Of a stretch of 64,000 nucleotides of DNA, positions 51,349 to 58,888 are shown piece after piece. Below the pieces are notes generated by a model, which made no database searches, was not told where the DNA came from, and saw nothing but the letters and a program-made list of their open reading frames with translations. The position numbers and the translations under genes are program-made. How positions within the stretch are numbered: position 1 is the stretch's first letter; the number at the start of each line of letters is the position of its first letter. Source of the stretch: Rubritalea squalenifaciens DSM 18772 (GTDB taxonomy: Bacteria; Verrucomicrobiota; Verrucomicrobiia; Verrucomicrobiales; Akkermansiaceae); NCBI RefSeq assembly GCF_900141815.1, contig NZ_FQYR01000005.1:434001-498000 (forward strand), given 5' to 3'.

Positions 51349-53511
51349 TTACTGGCTCACGCGTAGTTGGAGGAATGCTTTGGAGGAGGCGCTGTGGGGA
51401 ATGGTGGCGGTGCGCTTGCCGTTGGCATCCGGGGTGCTGAGGGAGACTCCGGTCTGGGTCCAGTTGCTAAGGTCGGTGCTGGTCCAGACCTCGTAGTTGA
51501 TGCCCGGTGTGTCCCCCTGGAAGGTGATGCCGGCGGTGGTCTCGCCGATTTCCATCTGTGGCAGATTTGGCGCGTTGTTCTGGTAGGCCTTGAGGTCAAG
51601 GGCATACTCCATGAGGAGTGGCACGTCGTCGCCATTGGGGTCCTCGTTGAGGGAGAGCGTGTGGTCCTGCTGGTTTTCTAACAACCAGGCTGCGTTGGGG
51701 TAGGTGGAGGTGTCGATTTCTACGAGGTTGTAGTCAGTCCATGGTGCTGCGTCGAACCCTGTGGCACCTTTAAGGTAGTAGATGGTGATATCGCTGCTAA
51801 AGGGGGAGTTTGTTTCATTTACTAAAGGGGCATTTCCTAGGAGATAAAGTTCATTGAGGAGGTTTGATCTGAATTCGCTAATCTGTTGTATCGTGCTGGG
51901 GAGAATTAGTCTTGATGGTGTTTTTCCAAAGCTGAAAATATTCGTCTCAATACTTGTTACGCCCTCAGGTATGATAACTTCTTCCAAATTTTCGCAGCCC
52001 TGAAGAAAGTTGGAGTATACGGTTGTAAAGTTGGGGCTGAGGGTTACGGATTTTAGGTTGTCACAATATGTGAAAAACGATCCTATAAAGATTTTTCCGC
52101 CTATGAAAGTGGATGGTAGAATTACTTTTGTTAGGTTGTCGCAATGAAGGAAGGCATAAAGGTCGATATATTGAAGTCCCTCAGAAAAATGGATGCCACT
52201 CAGGTTTCTGCAGTAACGAAATGCGCCGTAGCGTATCCAATCCACAGAACTGGGGATGGTGACTTGGGTGAGATTGATGCATTGTGCAAATGCGTAGATG
52301 CCGATAGTCTGGGTGCCGTGTGGGATTGTGTAGTTGCCAGCTCTTCCTCGCGGGAAGTTGAATAGGATGTCGCCGTCTGTTACAAACAAGACACCATCGA
52401 TACTTGAGTAAACAGCGTTACTCGGGGCTACATTCAGAGCTTGTAAGTTGAAGCATTCTGTAAAAGAGCGGTAATCAATATTGGTGACACTGGAGGGAAT
52501 GTTGATTTCGGTGAGTTTCTCACATCCTGAGAAGGCGTAGGTGCTCAGAGTTGTGGTGTTCTGTGGGATGGTGTAAGTTCCGACTTTACCTTGTGGGCAG
52601 ATGTATAGTGTGTTGCCATCGTTCTCAAACAGGACACCGTTGCTGCTTGAGTAGATAGTATTGTCTGGATGGATATTGAATTCTGATAGGTTCGTGCACC
52701 CTGTGAAAGCGTTGTCGGCTATGGAGGTGACTGAATCAGGGATGTTAATGAATTCTATGGTGGTGCAGAGATTGAATGCTAAAGTATTAATGTAGGTCGT
52801 CCCGTCAGGGGTGGTGTAGGATGTGGATGGCTTTGCTGGAGGGTAGAATAAGAGGCCTGAACCGTTCTGGGTGAACACGACTCCGTTAGAGCTGCTCAAG
52901 GCCAAGTTTCCTTCTTCTACGTGGACGGCTTGGAGATTGGAGGTGTCCTTGAAAACGGATAGTATAACTTGCTGTACACTCTCGGAGCCAGTGTCTGCGC
53001 TGAGGCTTGCGGGGATAGTGACTGAGTTCAGGCCAGTGCATTCTAGAAAGGTGTACGGATAGAAGGAGGTGACGCCATCTGGAATAGCATAGTCTGTTGT
53101 GGTGCTGCGTGCATTAGGGTATCTGATGATCTTGGTCATGTCCGCGGAGAACAGGATGCCGTCTACGCTGGTGATGGCGGTATTGCTCTCCGCTACATGG
53201 AAAGCTTCCAGGGAGTTACAGCCAATGTAGTGGTATGGCGGGTATTGTATCTGGGAGGGATAAGAGATTGAAGTGATCAGTGAGCAACCTTTAAACGTCC
53301 TTCCGTCGACAGAGGTCACAGGCAGGCTCTCGATAGTCTCGGGGATGACGATGGTTCCAGTAGCTGCCTCATCACAGTCCGTGATCGTGACGGAGGTTCC
53401 GTTTACGATTTCGTAAGTTAGAAAGCCCAAAGTGCCGGCGCTGGCGTGGAGGCTGAGCGCGGTGAAGAGGGTGAGCAGCAGGCGGGTGATGTGAAGAGAG
53501 CGGTGATTCAT
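51349..53511 (-). CDS. Secreted leucine-rich repeat (BspA-like, LRR_5) surface protein
   Basis: A 720-residue protein: signal peptide (MNHRSLHITRLLLTLF..., cleavage near HASA), then about 15 BspA/LRR_5 repeats (about 40-560) of the form I-P-x-x-V-T-x-I-x-x-x-A-F-x-x-C-x-x-L, e.g. VTIPSSVDWIRYGAFRYCRNLSGIHFSEG, then a C-terminal region (about 600-720) ending FLQLRVSQ. BspA-like LRR proteins are surface binding proteins in host-associated and free-living bacteria. The C-terminal end (WTSTDLSNWTQTG...FLQLRVSQ) resembles the C-terminus of the lamin-tail-domain protein at 62742 (...FMRLRVLTP), possibly a shared terminal module. Confidence 0.88.
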   Translation of the reverse strand: MNHRSLHITRLLLTLFTALSLHASAGTLGFLTYEIVNGTSVTITDCDEAATGTIVIPETIESLPVTSVDGRTFKGCSLITSISYPSQIQYPPYHYIGCNSLEAFHVAESNTAITSVDGILFSADMTKIIRYPNARSTTTDYAIPDGVTSFYPYTFLECTGLNSVTIPASLSADTGSESVQQVILSVFKDTSNLQAVHVEEGNLALSSSNGVVFTQNGSGLLFYPPAKPSTSYTTPDGTTYINTLAFNLCTTIEFINIPDSVTSIADNAFTGCTNLSEFNIHPDNTIYSSSNGVLFENDGNTLYICPQGKVGTYTIPQNTTTLSTYAFSGCEKLTEINIPSSVTNIDYRSFTECFNLQALNVAPSNAVYSSIDGVLFVTDGDILFNFPRGRAGNYTIPHGTQTIGIYAFAQCINLTQVTIPSSVDWIRYGAFRYCRNLSGIHFSEGLQYIDLYAFLHCDNLTKVILPSTFIGGKIFIGSFFTYCDNLKSVTLSPNFTTVYSNFLQGCENLEEVIIPEGVTSIETNIFSFGKTPSRLILPSTIQQISEFRSNLLNELYLLGNAPLVNETNSPFSSDITIYYLKGATGFDAAPWTDYNLVEIDTSTYPNAAWLLENQQDHTLSLNEDPNGDDVPLLMEYALDLKAYQNNAPNLPQMEIGETTAGITFQGDTPGINYEVWTSTDLSNWTQTGVSLSTPDANGKRTATIPHSASSKAFLQLRVSQ
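53467..53511 (-). repeat. Signal-peptide-coding repeat, copy 2
   Basis: 43/45 identical to 51281-51325, encoding MNHRSLHITRLLLTL of the LRR protein. Divergence begins immediately on both sides. Confidence 0.85.
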
Positions 53512-53976
53512 GGATGCATGAGATGGGAATGTCTGTGCGCGCCTGGATGGGCCAAATGGATAAGCGCGAAGCAGTCGGACACAGTGGCGGGAATTGCCGC
53601 TATTTTTCTAGGTGAATTGTCTCGGCATGGTCAAGGGTTTCCGTGGGGAGAGTTGGTGGAGGGGGTGATTTCATAGAATGAGTTTTGGTGGCCGTGCTGG
53701 TCTGTTTGCGGGGAGGGGGGGGCTGTCTTTTGAGTTTAATTAAGCGCAAAAAGATATTATATTGGTAGATGTGTATAAATATGAGCTTTTTGTGTTTTTG
53801 GTGATTGTTTGGGGTATATGTATTTAACTAACTTTAATATTGCGTGAAAAGTAATGATGTGTGGCGTGATGTGTATTTAAAATTAATCAAATGCGTGATA
53901 CGTAAAAAGATAAGTTTATCTGGTGGATTATTTTGACCGCCATGGACTTGCAGCTAGAACAAACACGCAAATACAC
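53512..53976 (+). other. 465-bp AT-rich divergent intergenic region
   Basis: The stretch from about 53735 to 53940 is strongly AT-rich, in contrast to the GC-richer genes on both sides. It holds three GCGTGAnnnGTA motifs (annotated separately), a 6-2-6 palindrome AGATAA-GT-TTATCT at 53908-53921, and presumably the promoters of both divergent genes. No protein-coding frame is convincing. Confidence 0.55.
53842..53904 (+). repeat. Three GCGTGAnnnGTA iterons upstream of a PEP-CTERM gene
   Basis: Copies at 53842-53853, 53864-53875 and 53893-53904, with start-to-start spacings of 22 and 29 bp. They end 72 bp before the ATG at 53977 and are candidates for a regulator-binding array. Confidence 0.55.
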
Positions 53977-54966
53977 ATGCTAAAAAACACAACCCATACC
54001 ATTGCCGTGCTGGCAGTCTCTGCCGCGGTGGCTCAGGCCGCGACAGTGTCCTCAGTAGGCAATGGCAACTATATCGACGGTCCTACCTGGAGCGACGGAC
54101 TGGCACCCAGTGGTGGCAACGACTACGTGATCCAGAACAATGTGGAGTATGTCGGAGACAACACCCAGAACCTCGCGGGCGACAGTGTCACCATCAACTC
54201 TGGTTTCCTGCGTCTGCAGGCGAATAGCCAAACTGGTACTGACATCTACAACATCAACAACCTCACGCTGAATGGCGGAGCCCTGCATATGCGCTCCAGT
54301 AACCAGTACACCAGATTCATGCGTCTGGGTAACAATGTCAATGTGGCAGCGGATTCCGAGATCCGTCTGGGGGATGGAGGTGAGCAGTTTGAGCTACACG
54401 GCTACCTGAATGGAGGACTCTCCGGCAGCGGGAATCTGAGCTTCATCAGTAATGTGGGCAATAGCGCGGAAGACTTCGGTGGCCTGCACGCCACGGTGGC
54501 GGACAGCGGTTTCACTGGTGACTGGTACGTGAACTCTATCGATACCGGCTACGCCAATCTGCTGGCCGAGGCGAGTAATGCGCTGGGAACAGGAGCCGTC
54601 GTGCTGGACACGCGTGCCTTCCTTACCGTGGCTGCTGCGGGCGGAATCGATTCCATTGCCGGAATCACGCTGAATACCTCATCTTCCCAGCTGGTGCTCA
54701 CTAATGCCTGGGATAACTCAGATGCCTATCTTGAGATCAATGACGGCACGCTCGATCTGGGTGACGGCAATTCAGTGATCGGCGGTCTGACCATCGGTGG
54801 CAATACCATCGCCAACGGCACCTACGATGCCAGCCAGCTGACAGATTTAGGCTTCGGCGGTATTTATACCGGCACTGGTTCACTCTCCGTAGTGCCAGAG
54901 CCTAGCACCAGCATGCTGAGCCTGGTGGGGGCCTGTGCCTTCATCCTGCGCCGCAAGCGCCACTAG
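53977..54966 (+). CDS. PEP-CTERM anchored secreted protein
   Basis: From ATG 53977, 329 residues. Signal peptide (about 1-22, AVAQAA), a body of Asn/Gly/Thr-rich strands typical of beta-helix/autotransporter-associated repeats (LSGSGNLSFISN, NTIANGTYDASQLTDLGF, the latter being a common C-terminal block of such proteins), then VVPEPSTSMLSLVGACAFILRRKRH, the PEP-CTERM sorting signal. An in-frame ATG at 53923 exists but the shorter start gives the proper signal peptide. It has a long AT-rich upstream region with iterons and a good terminator downstream. Confidence 0.9.
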   Translation: MLKNTTHTIAVLAVSAAVAQAATVSSVGNGNYIDGPTWSDGLAPSGGNDYVIQNNVEYVGDNTQNLAGDSVTINSGFLRLQANSQTGTDIYNINNLTLNGGALHMRSSNQYTRFMRLGNNVNVAADSEIRLGDGGEQFELHGYLNGGLSGSGNLSFISNVGNSAEDFGGLHATVADSGFTGDWYVNSIDTGYANLLAEASNALGTGAVVLDTRAFLTVAAAGGIDSIAGITLNTSSSQLVLTNAWDNSDAYLEINDGTLDLGDGNSVIGGLTIGGNTIANGTYDASQLTDLGFGGIYTGTGSLSVVPEPSTSMLSLVGACAFILRRKRH

Positions 54967-55003
54967 TCGCGCCAAACAGATCTACCCTCAACCTACTATC
55001 TAG

Positions 55004-55035
55004 ACGGCTTCTCCACATGGGGAAGCCGTTTTTCT
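55004..55035 (+). terminator. Rho-independent terminator of the PEP-CTERM gene
   Basis: Stem ACGGCTTCTCC (55004-55014) / GGGGAAGCCGT (55019-55029) with one G-T pair and an ACAT loop, followed by TTTTTCTTT. Confidence 0.9.
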
Positions 55036-55099
55036 TTGTAGCCTTAGGTTAGGCGACTGGCTTGACTTTGGAAGGTGGAGAGTGTGAGGTCTTAGTTAA

Positions 55100-55711
55100 A
55101 TGATTTGTAAATTTGTTAGTTGGGTGGTGGTTTTGGGATTTTTAGCAGTGGGGTGTGAAGATAAGGTAGTCGTGGAGGCTAAAGAAGATACTGCGGAACG
55201 AGTGCCTGAGCCGACTGTGCAGGTTAGTGATGTGAAGCTGAGTGTTCAGATGGTCAAGGAGTATGAATTTGATTCAGGACTGGTGATGAAGGTGCTTGAA
55301 CTAGTACCGCAGGGGAATGTAAACGGTGTGCTTAGGGTACTGCGTATTCAAGATGGCAAAGCGGAGGAAATGCAGAGTCTGAAGTTCACAGGCATGTATG
55401 CCCCAAGTAGTGTGGCGCTGATGGAGAGTACGGAGGTGCTGGATTTTGCCTATGATATTAAGGCGTCTAGCACGGGCAGAAAATATTATAAGGTGGAGTT
55501 TCCTGAGAATGCCGAGAAGGGGGGCACGAGTACTAAGAGTGCGCAGCTTGATTTAACGTCGGAAGAGTGTGTGATCTGGGAGCGCAGTTTCTATGTGGGT
55601 GGTGTGCCCAAGATGACTTCAACGACAGTGGGAAGGTTGGAGGAGTCTTTGTCGGAATCAAGGGAGTATCCTAATCGTGTGCAGTTCGTCGTGGTGGTGA
55701 AGATTGAGTGA
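55100..55711 (+). CDS. Putative lipoprotein of unknown function
   Basis: A 203-residue protein with a lipoprotein signal (MICKFVSWVVVLGFLAVGC, lipobox LAVGC, C19), an acidic linker and one predicted beta-rich domain without recognised family. No ribosome-binding site is strong. It is convergent with the small gene at 55719, with only 7 bp between the two stops. Its composition resembles its neighbours. Confidence 0.65.
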   Translation: MICKFVSWVVVLGFLAVGCEDKVVVEAKEDTAERVPEPTVQVSDVKLSVQMVKEYEFDSGLVMKVLELVPQGNVNGVLRVLRIQDGKAEEMQSLKFTGMYAPSSVALMESTEVLDFAYDIKASSTGRKYYKVEFPENAEKGGTSTKSAQLDLTSEECVIWERSFYVGGVPKMTSTTVGRLEESLSESREYPNRVQFVVVVKIE

Positions 55712-55718
55712 AGGGGGC

Positions 55719-55970
55719 TCACTTTCTGTGCTCACTGATGAATTTTGTGAGGAAGCGTTCGAGGTCGTCGTCTTCGAGGTTGAACATGTCGAATCCAGTA
55801 TGTTGAAAGCCGTCTTCTGCTGTTTCGGTTATTATGCCGTAGCCGCTGTTAGTTTGGGAGTACTTGTTCTGGAGTACGTAGATAAGCTGTTGGAAGCGCA
55901 TGTCTGGATCGCGCTGCCAGATTTCCTGAATGAGTAGGAGGATTCGTTCGATGCGGGCGGGGTCTCTCAT
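55719..55970 (-). CDS. Small conserved protein, possibly DUF1040/YihD-like
   Basis: An 83-residue soluble protein beginning MRDPARIERILLLIQEIWQRDPDMRFQQLIYVLQNKY. The ERILxLIxEIWQRxPDxRFxQL pattern resembles a small family found across bacteria, including E. coli YihD (DUF1040), though the C-terminal half differs. Function unknown. It is flanked by other short unknown genes. Confidence 0.65.
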   Translation of the reverse strand: MRDPARIERILLLIQEIWQRDPDMRFQQLIYVLQNKYSQTNSGYGIITETAEDGFQHTGFDMFNLEDDDLERFLTKFISEHRK

Positions 55971-56044
55971 TTGTTGTCAGGCTGGTGGTCCGGGCAGGAG
56001 CAGGCGCGAGTGCTGAGCCAGTTATTGGCGCTGAGTGAATGGTA

Positions 56045-56455
56045 CTAACAGTCCGCGTATTTCACGAAGTGGGTGATGATTTCACCGTCGAAGGGGCGGT
56101 CGCTGAGGGTGAGCTGGTCGTAGTCCAGTTGCATGATGTCGTAGATGGAGTGGGCTTCCTGCCATTCATAGATTTCGTATTCTGGTATTGGCGGGGCTGG
56201 GGATGAGATGATGAGAGTCCTGCCTTCGTCCACGCTCCACCCGGTGCGAGTGGGGGCCTCTGTAGGGTCCTCTTCGAAGCATTTCGGTTTCTCCGGGTAT
56301 CCCCAGCGGGCTGCTCCATCCTCATAGAGCCACAGTTCCATGCGGTCAGCTGTTGCGACAGGCTCCAATTCGCTGATGCTAGGACCGTTGAGCTTGCTCA
56401 CCCATTTGCCGACTAGGCGGTCGTCGTTTGTAGAGAATATGTTTGGTGGGGTCAT
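56045..56455 (-). CDS. Hypothetical protein
   Basis: A 136-residue acidic protein, no signal peptide or membrane helix. Segments such as LVGKWVSKL, RMELWLYEDGAARWGYP and RTLIISSPAPPIPEYEIYEW suggest a lipocalin-like or small beta-barrel fold (GKW...G...W...L pattern), but no family was recognised. It is on the same strand as the gene at 55719, 74 bp upstream of it. Confidence 0.5.
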   Translation of the reverse strand: MTPPNIFSTNDDRLVGKWVSKLNGPSISELEPVATADRMELWLYEDGAARWGYPEKPKCFEEDPTEAPTRTGWSVDEGRTLIISSPAPPIPEYEIYEWQEAHSIYDIMQLDYDQLTLSDRPFDGEIITHFVKYADC

Positions 56456-56560
56456 TTTGTTGCTTTCAGGTGGGAATCAATGTGTTGGAAGAACTGGTAG
56501 GTAGCTTTTCTCTAGCAGCTGGCGGGAGGAGTGGGGAGCTTTTTCTGTGGCCGATCCTTC

Positions 56561-56666
56561 CTCCACCCCTGTCGGGGTGGTTGTTGTGAGGGGGGTGGGT
56601 TTCCGGGGTACGCTAGCGGGGGCAAGCTTAACCGTCGCGCTACTCTCCATTACCCCTCCGGGGTGT
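56561..56666. repeat. GC-rich cruciform-like intergenic element
   Basis: Starts with hairpin CCACCCC-TGTC-GGGGTGG (56563-56580) and ends with ACCCC-TC-CGGGGT near 56652-56664; between them lies a G-rich/C-rich segment that can partly pair. The layout (small hairpins at each end of about 100 bp) resembles dispersed intergenic palindromic elements common in PVC genomes. Only one copy is in this window. Confidence 0.45.
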
Positions 56667-56696
56667 GAGGCTGATTACCTGCTAGATGGAGCTTTT

Positions 56697-56724
56697 ACCG
56701 CGAATGGCACGAATCTCACGAATG
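56697..56724. repeat. CGAAT motif repeated three times at 9-bp spacing
   Basis: CGAAT occurs at 56701, 56710 and 56719, in the context ACCGCGAATGGCACGAATCT. The phased short-motif pattern is like the AGATT triple in the terminal repeats of the GxxExxY unit at 34223, and may be a solo relic of a related element. Confidence 0.5.
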
Positions 56725-56814
56725 CGGGAAAGGTGAAGTCTTTGTTAGATGGAACGTTTTGGACACAGCTTGGGAGGAGGGCTTTTTCCCTCTTCTATCT
56801 CCTTACTCACTTAC

Positions 56815-56893
56815 TTACCTATTTACCTATTTACCTATTTACCTATTTACCTATTTACCTATTTACCTATTTACCTATTTACCTATTTACCTA
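56815..56893 (+). repeat. 8-bp tandem repeat (TTACCTAT), about ten copies
   Basis: Nine exact TTACCTAT units from 56815 to 56886 plus a partial tenth. It lies 12 bp beyond the dus stop codon (dus is on the minus strand), so it would be in the 3' untranslated region. Copy number is likely to vary by slippage. Confidence 0.95.
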
Positions 56894-56904
56894 ACGACAA
56901 GACC

Positions 56905-57915
56905 CTACTCCACCGGCAGGGTGTCCTGGAAGAGTTTGCCGGAGAGGTGGTCGGCGGCGATGTCTTCGAGCTGGGAGACGGAGGTGACGGTGCAGAGGAG
57001 CTGGCGGAGGGGCTTGGCGCCACGGAAGCCTTTGCAGTAGGTCATGAGGCGTGAGCGCATGGCCATGACGGTGTGTTTCTCCTCTCCGCCGTAGCGATCG
57101 GATTCGATGGCGAGTGTGCAGTGGCGGATGATGAGCTTCCAGCGCTCCTCGATGGGGGCGGGGGCGAGGTGTTCGCCAGTTTCGATGAAGTGCTTGGCTT
57201 CGCGGAAGACCCAGGGGTTCTGCATGGCGGCGCGGCCGATCATGAGGCCGGAGACGGCGGTTTCCTTGCGGCGCTTTTCCACGTCTTCACCGCAGGTGAT
57301 GTCGCCATTGCCGACGACGGGGACGGAGACGGAGCGGGCGCATTCATCAATGATGTTCCAATTGGCTTCCCCACGGTAGCCCTGGGAGCGGGTGCGACCG
57401 TGGATGGAGATGGCCTGCATGCCGCAGTCCTCGAGGATCTTGCAGACTTCAGGGCCGTTGATGGACTTCTCATCCCAGCCGACGCGGATCTTGGCGGTGA
57501 CGGGGACTTGGTCTCCCACGGCTTTGTGGACGCCCTCGGCCACGGAGGCGAGTAGTGGGCAGTCACGCAGAAGGGAGGAGCCGCCGTTCTTGGAGACGAC
57601 CTTGTTGACCGGGCAGCCGTAGTTGATGTCGATAAAGTCCGGGCGCTTCCAGTCGATGATCTTTTTGGCGGCTTCGCCCATGGCTTCGCCATTGGCGCCG
57701 AAGAGCTGCACGCCTACCGGGCGCTGTTCCTCGGTGAAGCTGGTGTACTTGCGGGTACGGTCGTCCCGGCGCACGATGCCTTCTGCGGAGACGAACTCAG
57801 TGACCATGACGTCTGCGCCGAGTTCTTTACAGATGGTGCGGAATACCACGTCTGTGACACCTGCCATAGGTGCCAGAAAGAGAGGAAATTTGCCGTTGTC
57901 GAACCAGGGAAGCAC
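56905..57915 (-). CDS. tRNA-dihydrouridine synthase (DusB-like)
   Basis: A 336-residue FMN-dependent enzyme that reduces uridines in tRNA. TIM-barrel signatures are FLAPMAGVTDVVFRTICKELGAD, VQLFGAN, the catalytic-Cys motif DINYGCPVNKVV, TAKIRVGWD, ISIHGRTRSQGYRG, VVGNGDI and GLMIGRAAMQNPWVF. The pattern is closest to DusB-type enzymes. The 5' side is flanked by two copies of a dispersed hairpin repeat. Confidence 0.93.
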   Translation of the reverse strand: MLPWFDNGKFPLFLAPMAGVTDVVFRTICKELGADVMVTEFVSAEGIVRRDDRTRKYTSFTEEQRPVGVQLFGANGEAMGEAAKKIIDWKRPDFIDINYGCPVNKVVSKNGGSSLLRDCPLLASVAEGVHKAVGDQVPVTAKIRVGWDEKSINGPEVCKILEDCGMQAISIHGRTRSQGYRGEANWNIIDECARSVSVPVVGNGDITCGEDVEKRRKETAVSGLMIGRAAMQNPWVFREAKHFIETGEHLAPAPIEERWKLIIRHCTLAIESDRYGGEEKHTVMAMRSRLMTYCKGFRGAKPLRQLLCTVTSVSQLEDIAADHLSGKLFQDTLPVE

Positions 57916-57926
57916 GTTTGTGAATG

Positions 57927-57964
57927 GTTATTAGTTAATTGGGGCCTGGCGGCTCTGGGGAGCC
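57927..57964 (+). repeat. Dispersed hairpin repeat, copy B
   Basis: GTTATTAGTTAATTGGGG... ending in the perfect hairpin GGCTCTGGGGAGCC (57951-57964); very close to copy A at 36175. It lies just upstream of the dus start. Confidence 0.75.
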
Positions 57965-57983
57965 GGGCTGGCCGTCAGTTAAA

Positions 57984-58021
57984 GTTATTGGGAACCTGGG
58001 TGCTTGTGGCTCTGGGGAGCC
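57984..58021 (+). repeat. Dispersed hairpin repeat, copy C
   Basis: A more diverged copy: GTTATTGGGAACC... with the identical terminal hairpin GGCTCTGGGGAGCC (58008-58021). It is in tandem with copy B, 19 bp apart, and adjoins the stop of the coiled-coil gene at 58028. Confidence 0.65.
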
Positions 58022-58027
58022 AAAGTC

Positions 58028-58729
58028 CTAGGTGGCGTAGAGGATGCGGCCGCAGTTCTCGCACTGTGAGATGGCTTTTTCTGCCTGTACGCTGGCTGCA
58101 GTGGAGGAGGTGACCTTCATGTGGCAACCGCCGCACTGTGAGCCTTTTAGGGGTGCAACGGGGTCGGTGCCCTTGGAGTTGCGGAGGCGGTCATAGAGGG
58201 CAAGTAGGTTCTCGTCAATAGGTTCGACGAGAGTTTCGCGCTCTGCAAGAGCTTCTTCGAGGCGTTTTTTGGTTTCGCCAGCCTTCTGGTCGAGCAGGGC
58301 GATGTCCTCATCGACCACGGATTGGGTCTGACCGAGGGCTTTCTGGGCGAGCTCCAGCTTTTCCTTCAGCACATCCGACTTCTCCATGAGCTCAAGTTCC
58401 TGGGTCTCGAGTTCGTCGACCATCTCGGTGTAGTTGACGATTTCCTTGGCGATGGCGGTGTATTCATCGTTCTTCTTGGTCTCGAACTGCTGGACCTTGA
58501 GCCTGTCGATGGTGTTGCGGCGGGTGGAGATATCGAGCTCGACGGATTTGATGGCGACTTCGTTCTCCTGCAGGGCGGCCTTGGCGGTAGCGACGGCTTG
58601 GGTGTCGTTACTGAGTTTTTCTTCGGCACGAGCTTTCTCCCTGGGGATTAGTTCAAGTTCCTTGCGGAGTGCGTCTATCTTCTGGTCCCTGTTCTGGACG
58701 ACGAGCAATGATTCTACCTCTGGAAGCAT
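58028..58729 (-). CDS. Coiled-coil protein with C-terminal C4 zinc ribbon (PF02591/CT398-like)
   Basis: A 233-residue protein: a long antiparallel coiled coil (about 10-180, heptad-rich, Glu/Lys-rich) followed by a C4 zinc ribbon with CGGCHMKV (about 200) and CENCGRILY at the C-terminus. This is the zf-RING_7/CT398-like architecture, widespread in bacteria and known in Chlamydia, where the homologue binds type III secretion and sigma-54 components. A role here is not established. It is next to dus on the same strand. Confidence 0.85.
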   Translation of the reverse strand: MLPEVESLLVVQNRDQKIDALRKELELIPREKARAEEKLSNDTQAVATAKAALQENEVAIKSVELDISTRRNTIDRLKVQQFETKKNDEYTAIAKEIVNYTEMVDELETQELELMEKSDVLKEKLELAQKALGQTQSVVDEDIALLDQKAGETKKRLEEALAERETLVEPIDENLLALYDRLRNSKGTDPVAPLKGSQCGGCHMKVTSSTAASVQAEKAISQCENCGRILYAT

Positions 58730-58888
58730 GGGATAGAGTTAGACCTTGCGGGCGGTGAGGGCAAGGCGCATCTGAGCTAGAAGAGGCATTATTTCCTCCG
58801 AAATAGAGGGCATTGCTCTGAAAAACATTGTTGCTGGCCAGAATTCTCTCTAACGATTATGATGATTAGCGTACTAAAAAGGTAGTTT

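Larger units (their letters stand above)
56456..56904. other. 449-bp non-coding, repeat-rich interval
   Basis: Between an unknown gene and the 3' end of dus there is no credible gene. It contains a GC-rich double-hairpin element (56561-56666), a CGAAT-phased motif (56697-56724) and a TTACCTAT tandem array (56815-56893), each annotated separately. A plus-strand open frame crosses it but only translates these repeats. Confidence 0.7.

Noticed and set aside
56815-56893. TTACCTAT array as a CRISPR-like locus
   Set aside because: Units are contiguous 8-mers without spacers and there are no cas genes.
56547-56894. 115-residue plus-strand frame across the repeat-rich gap
   Set aside because: It only translates the hairpin element and the TTACCTAT array (repeating YLFTYLPI), with no independent support.
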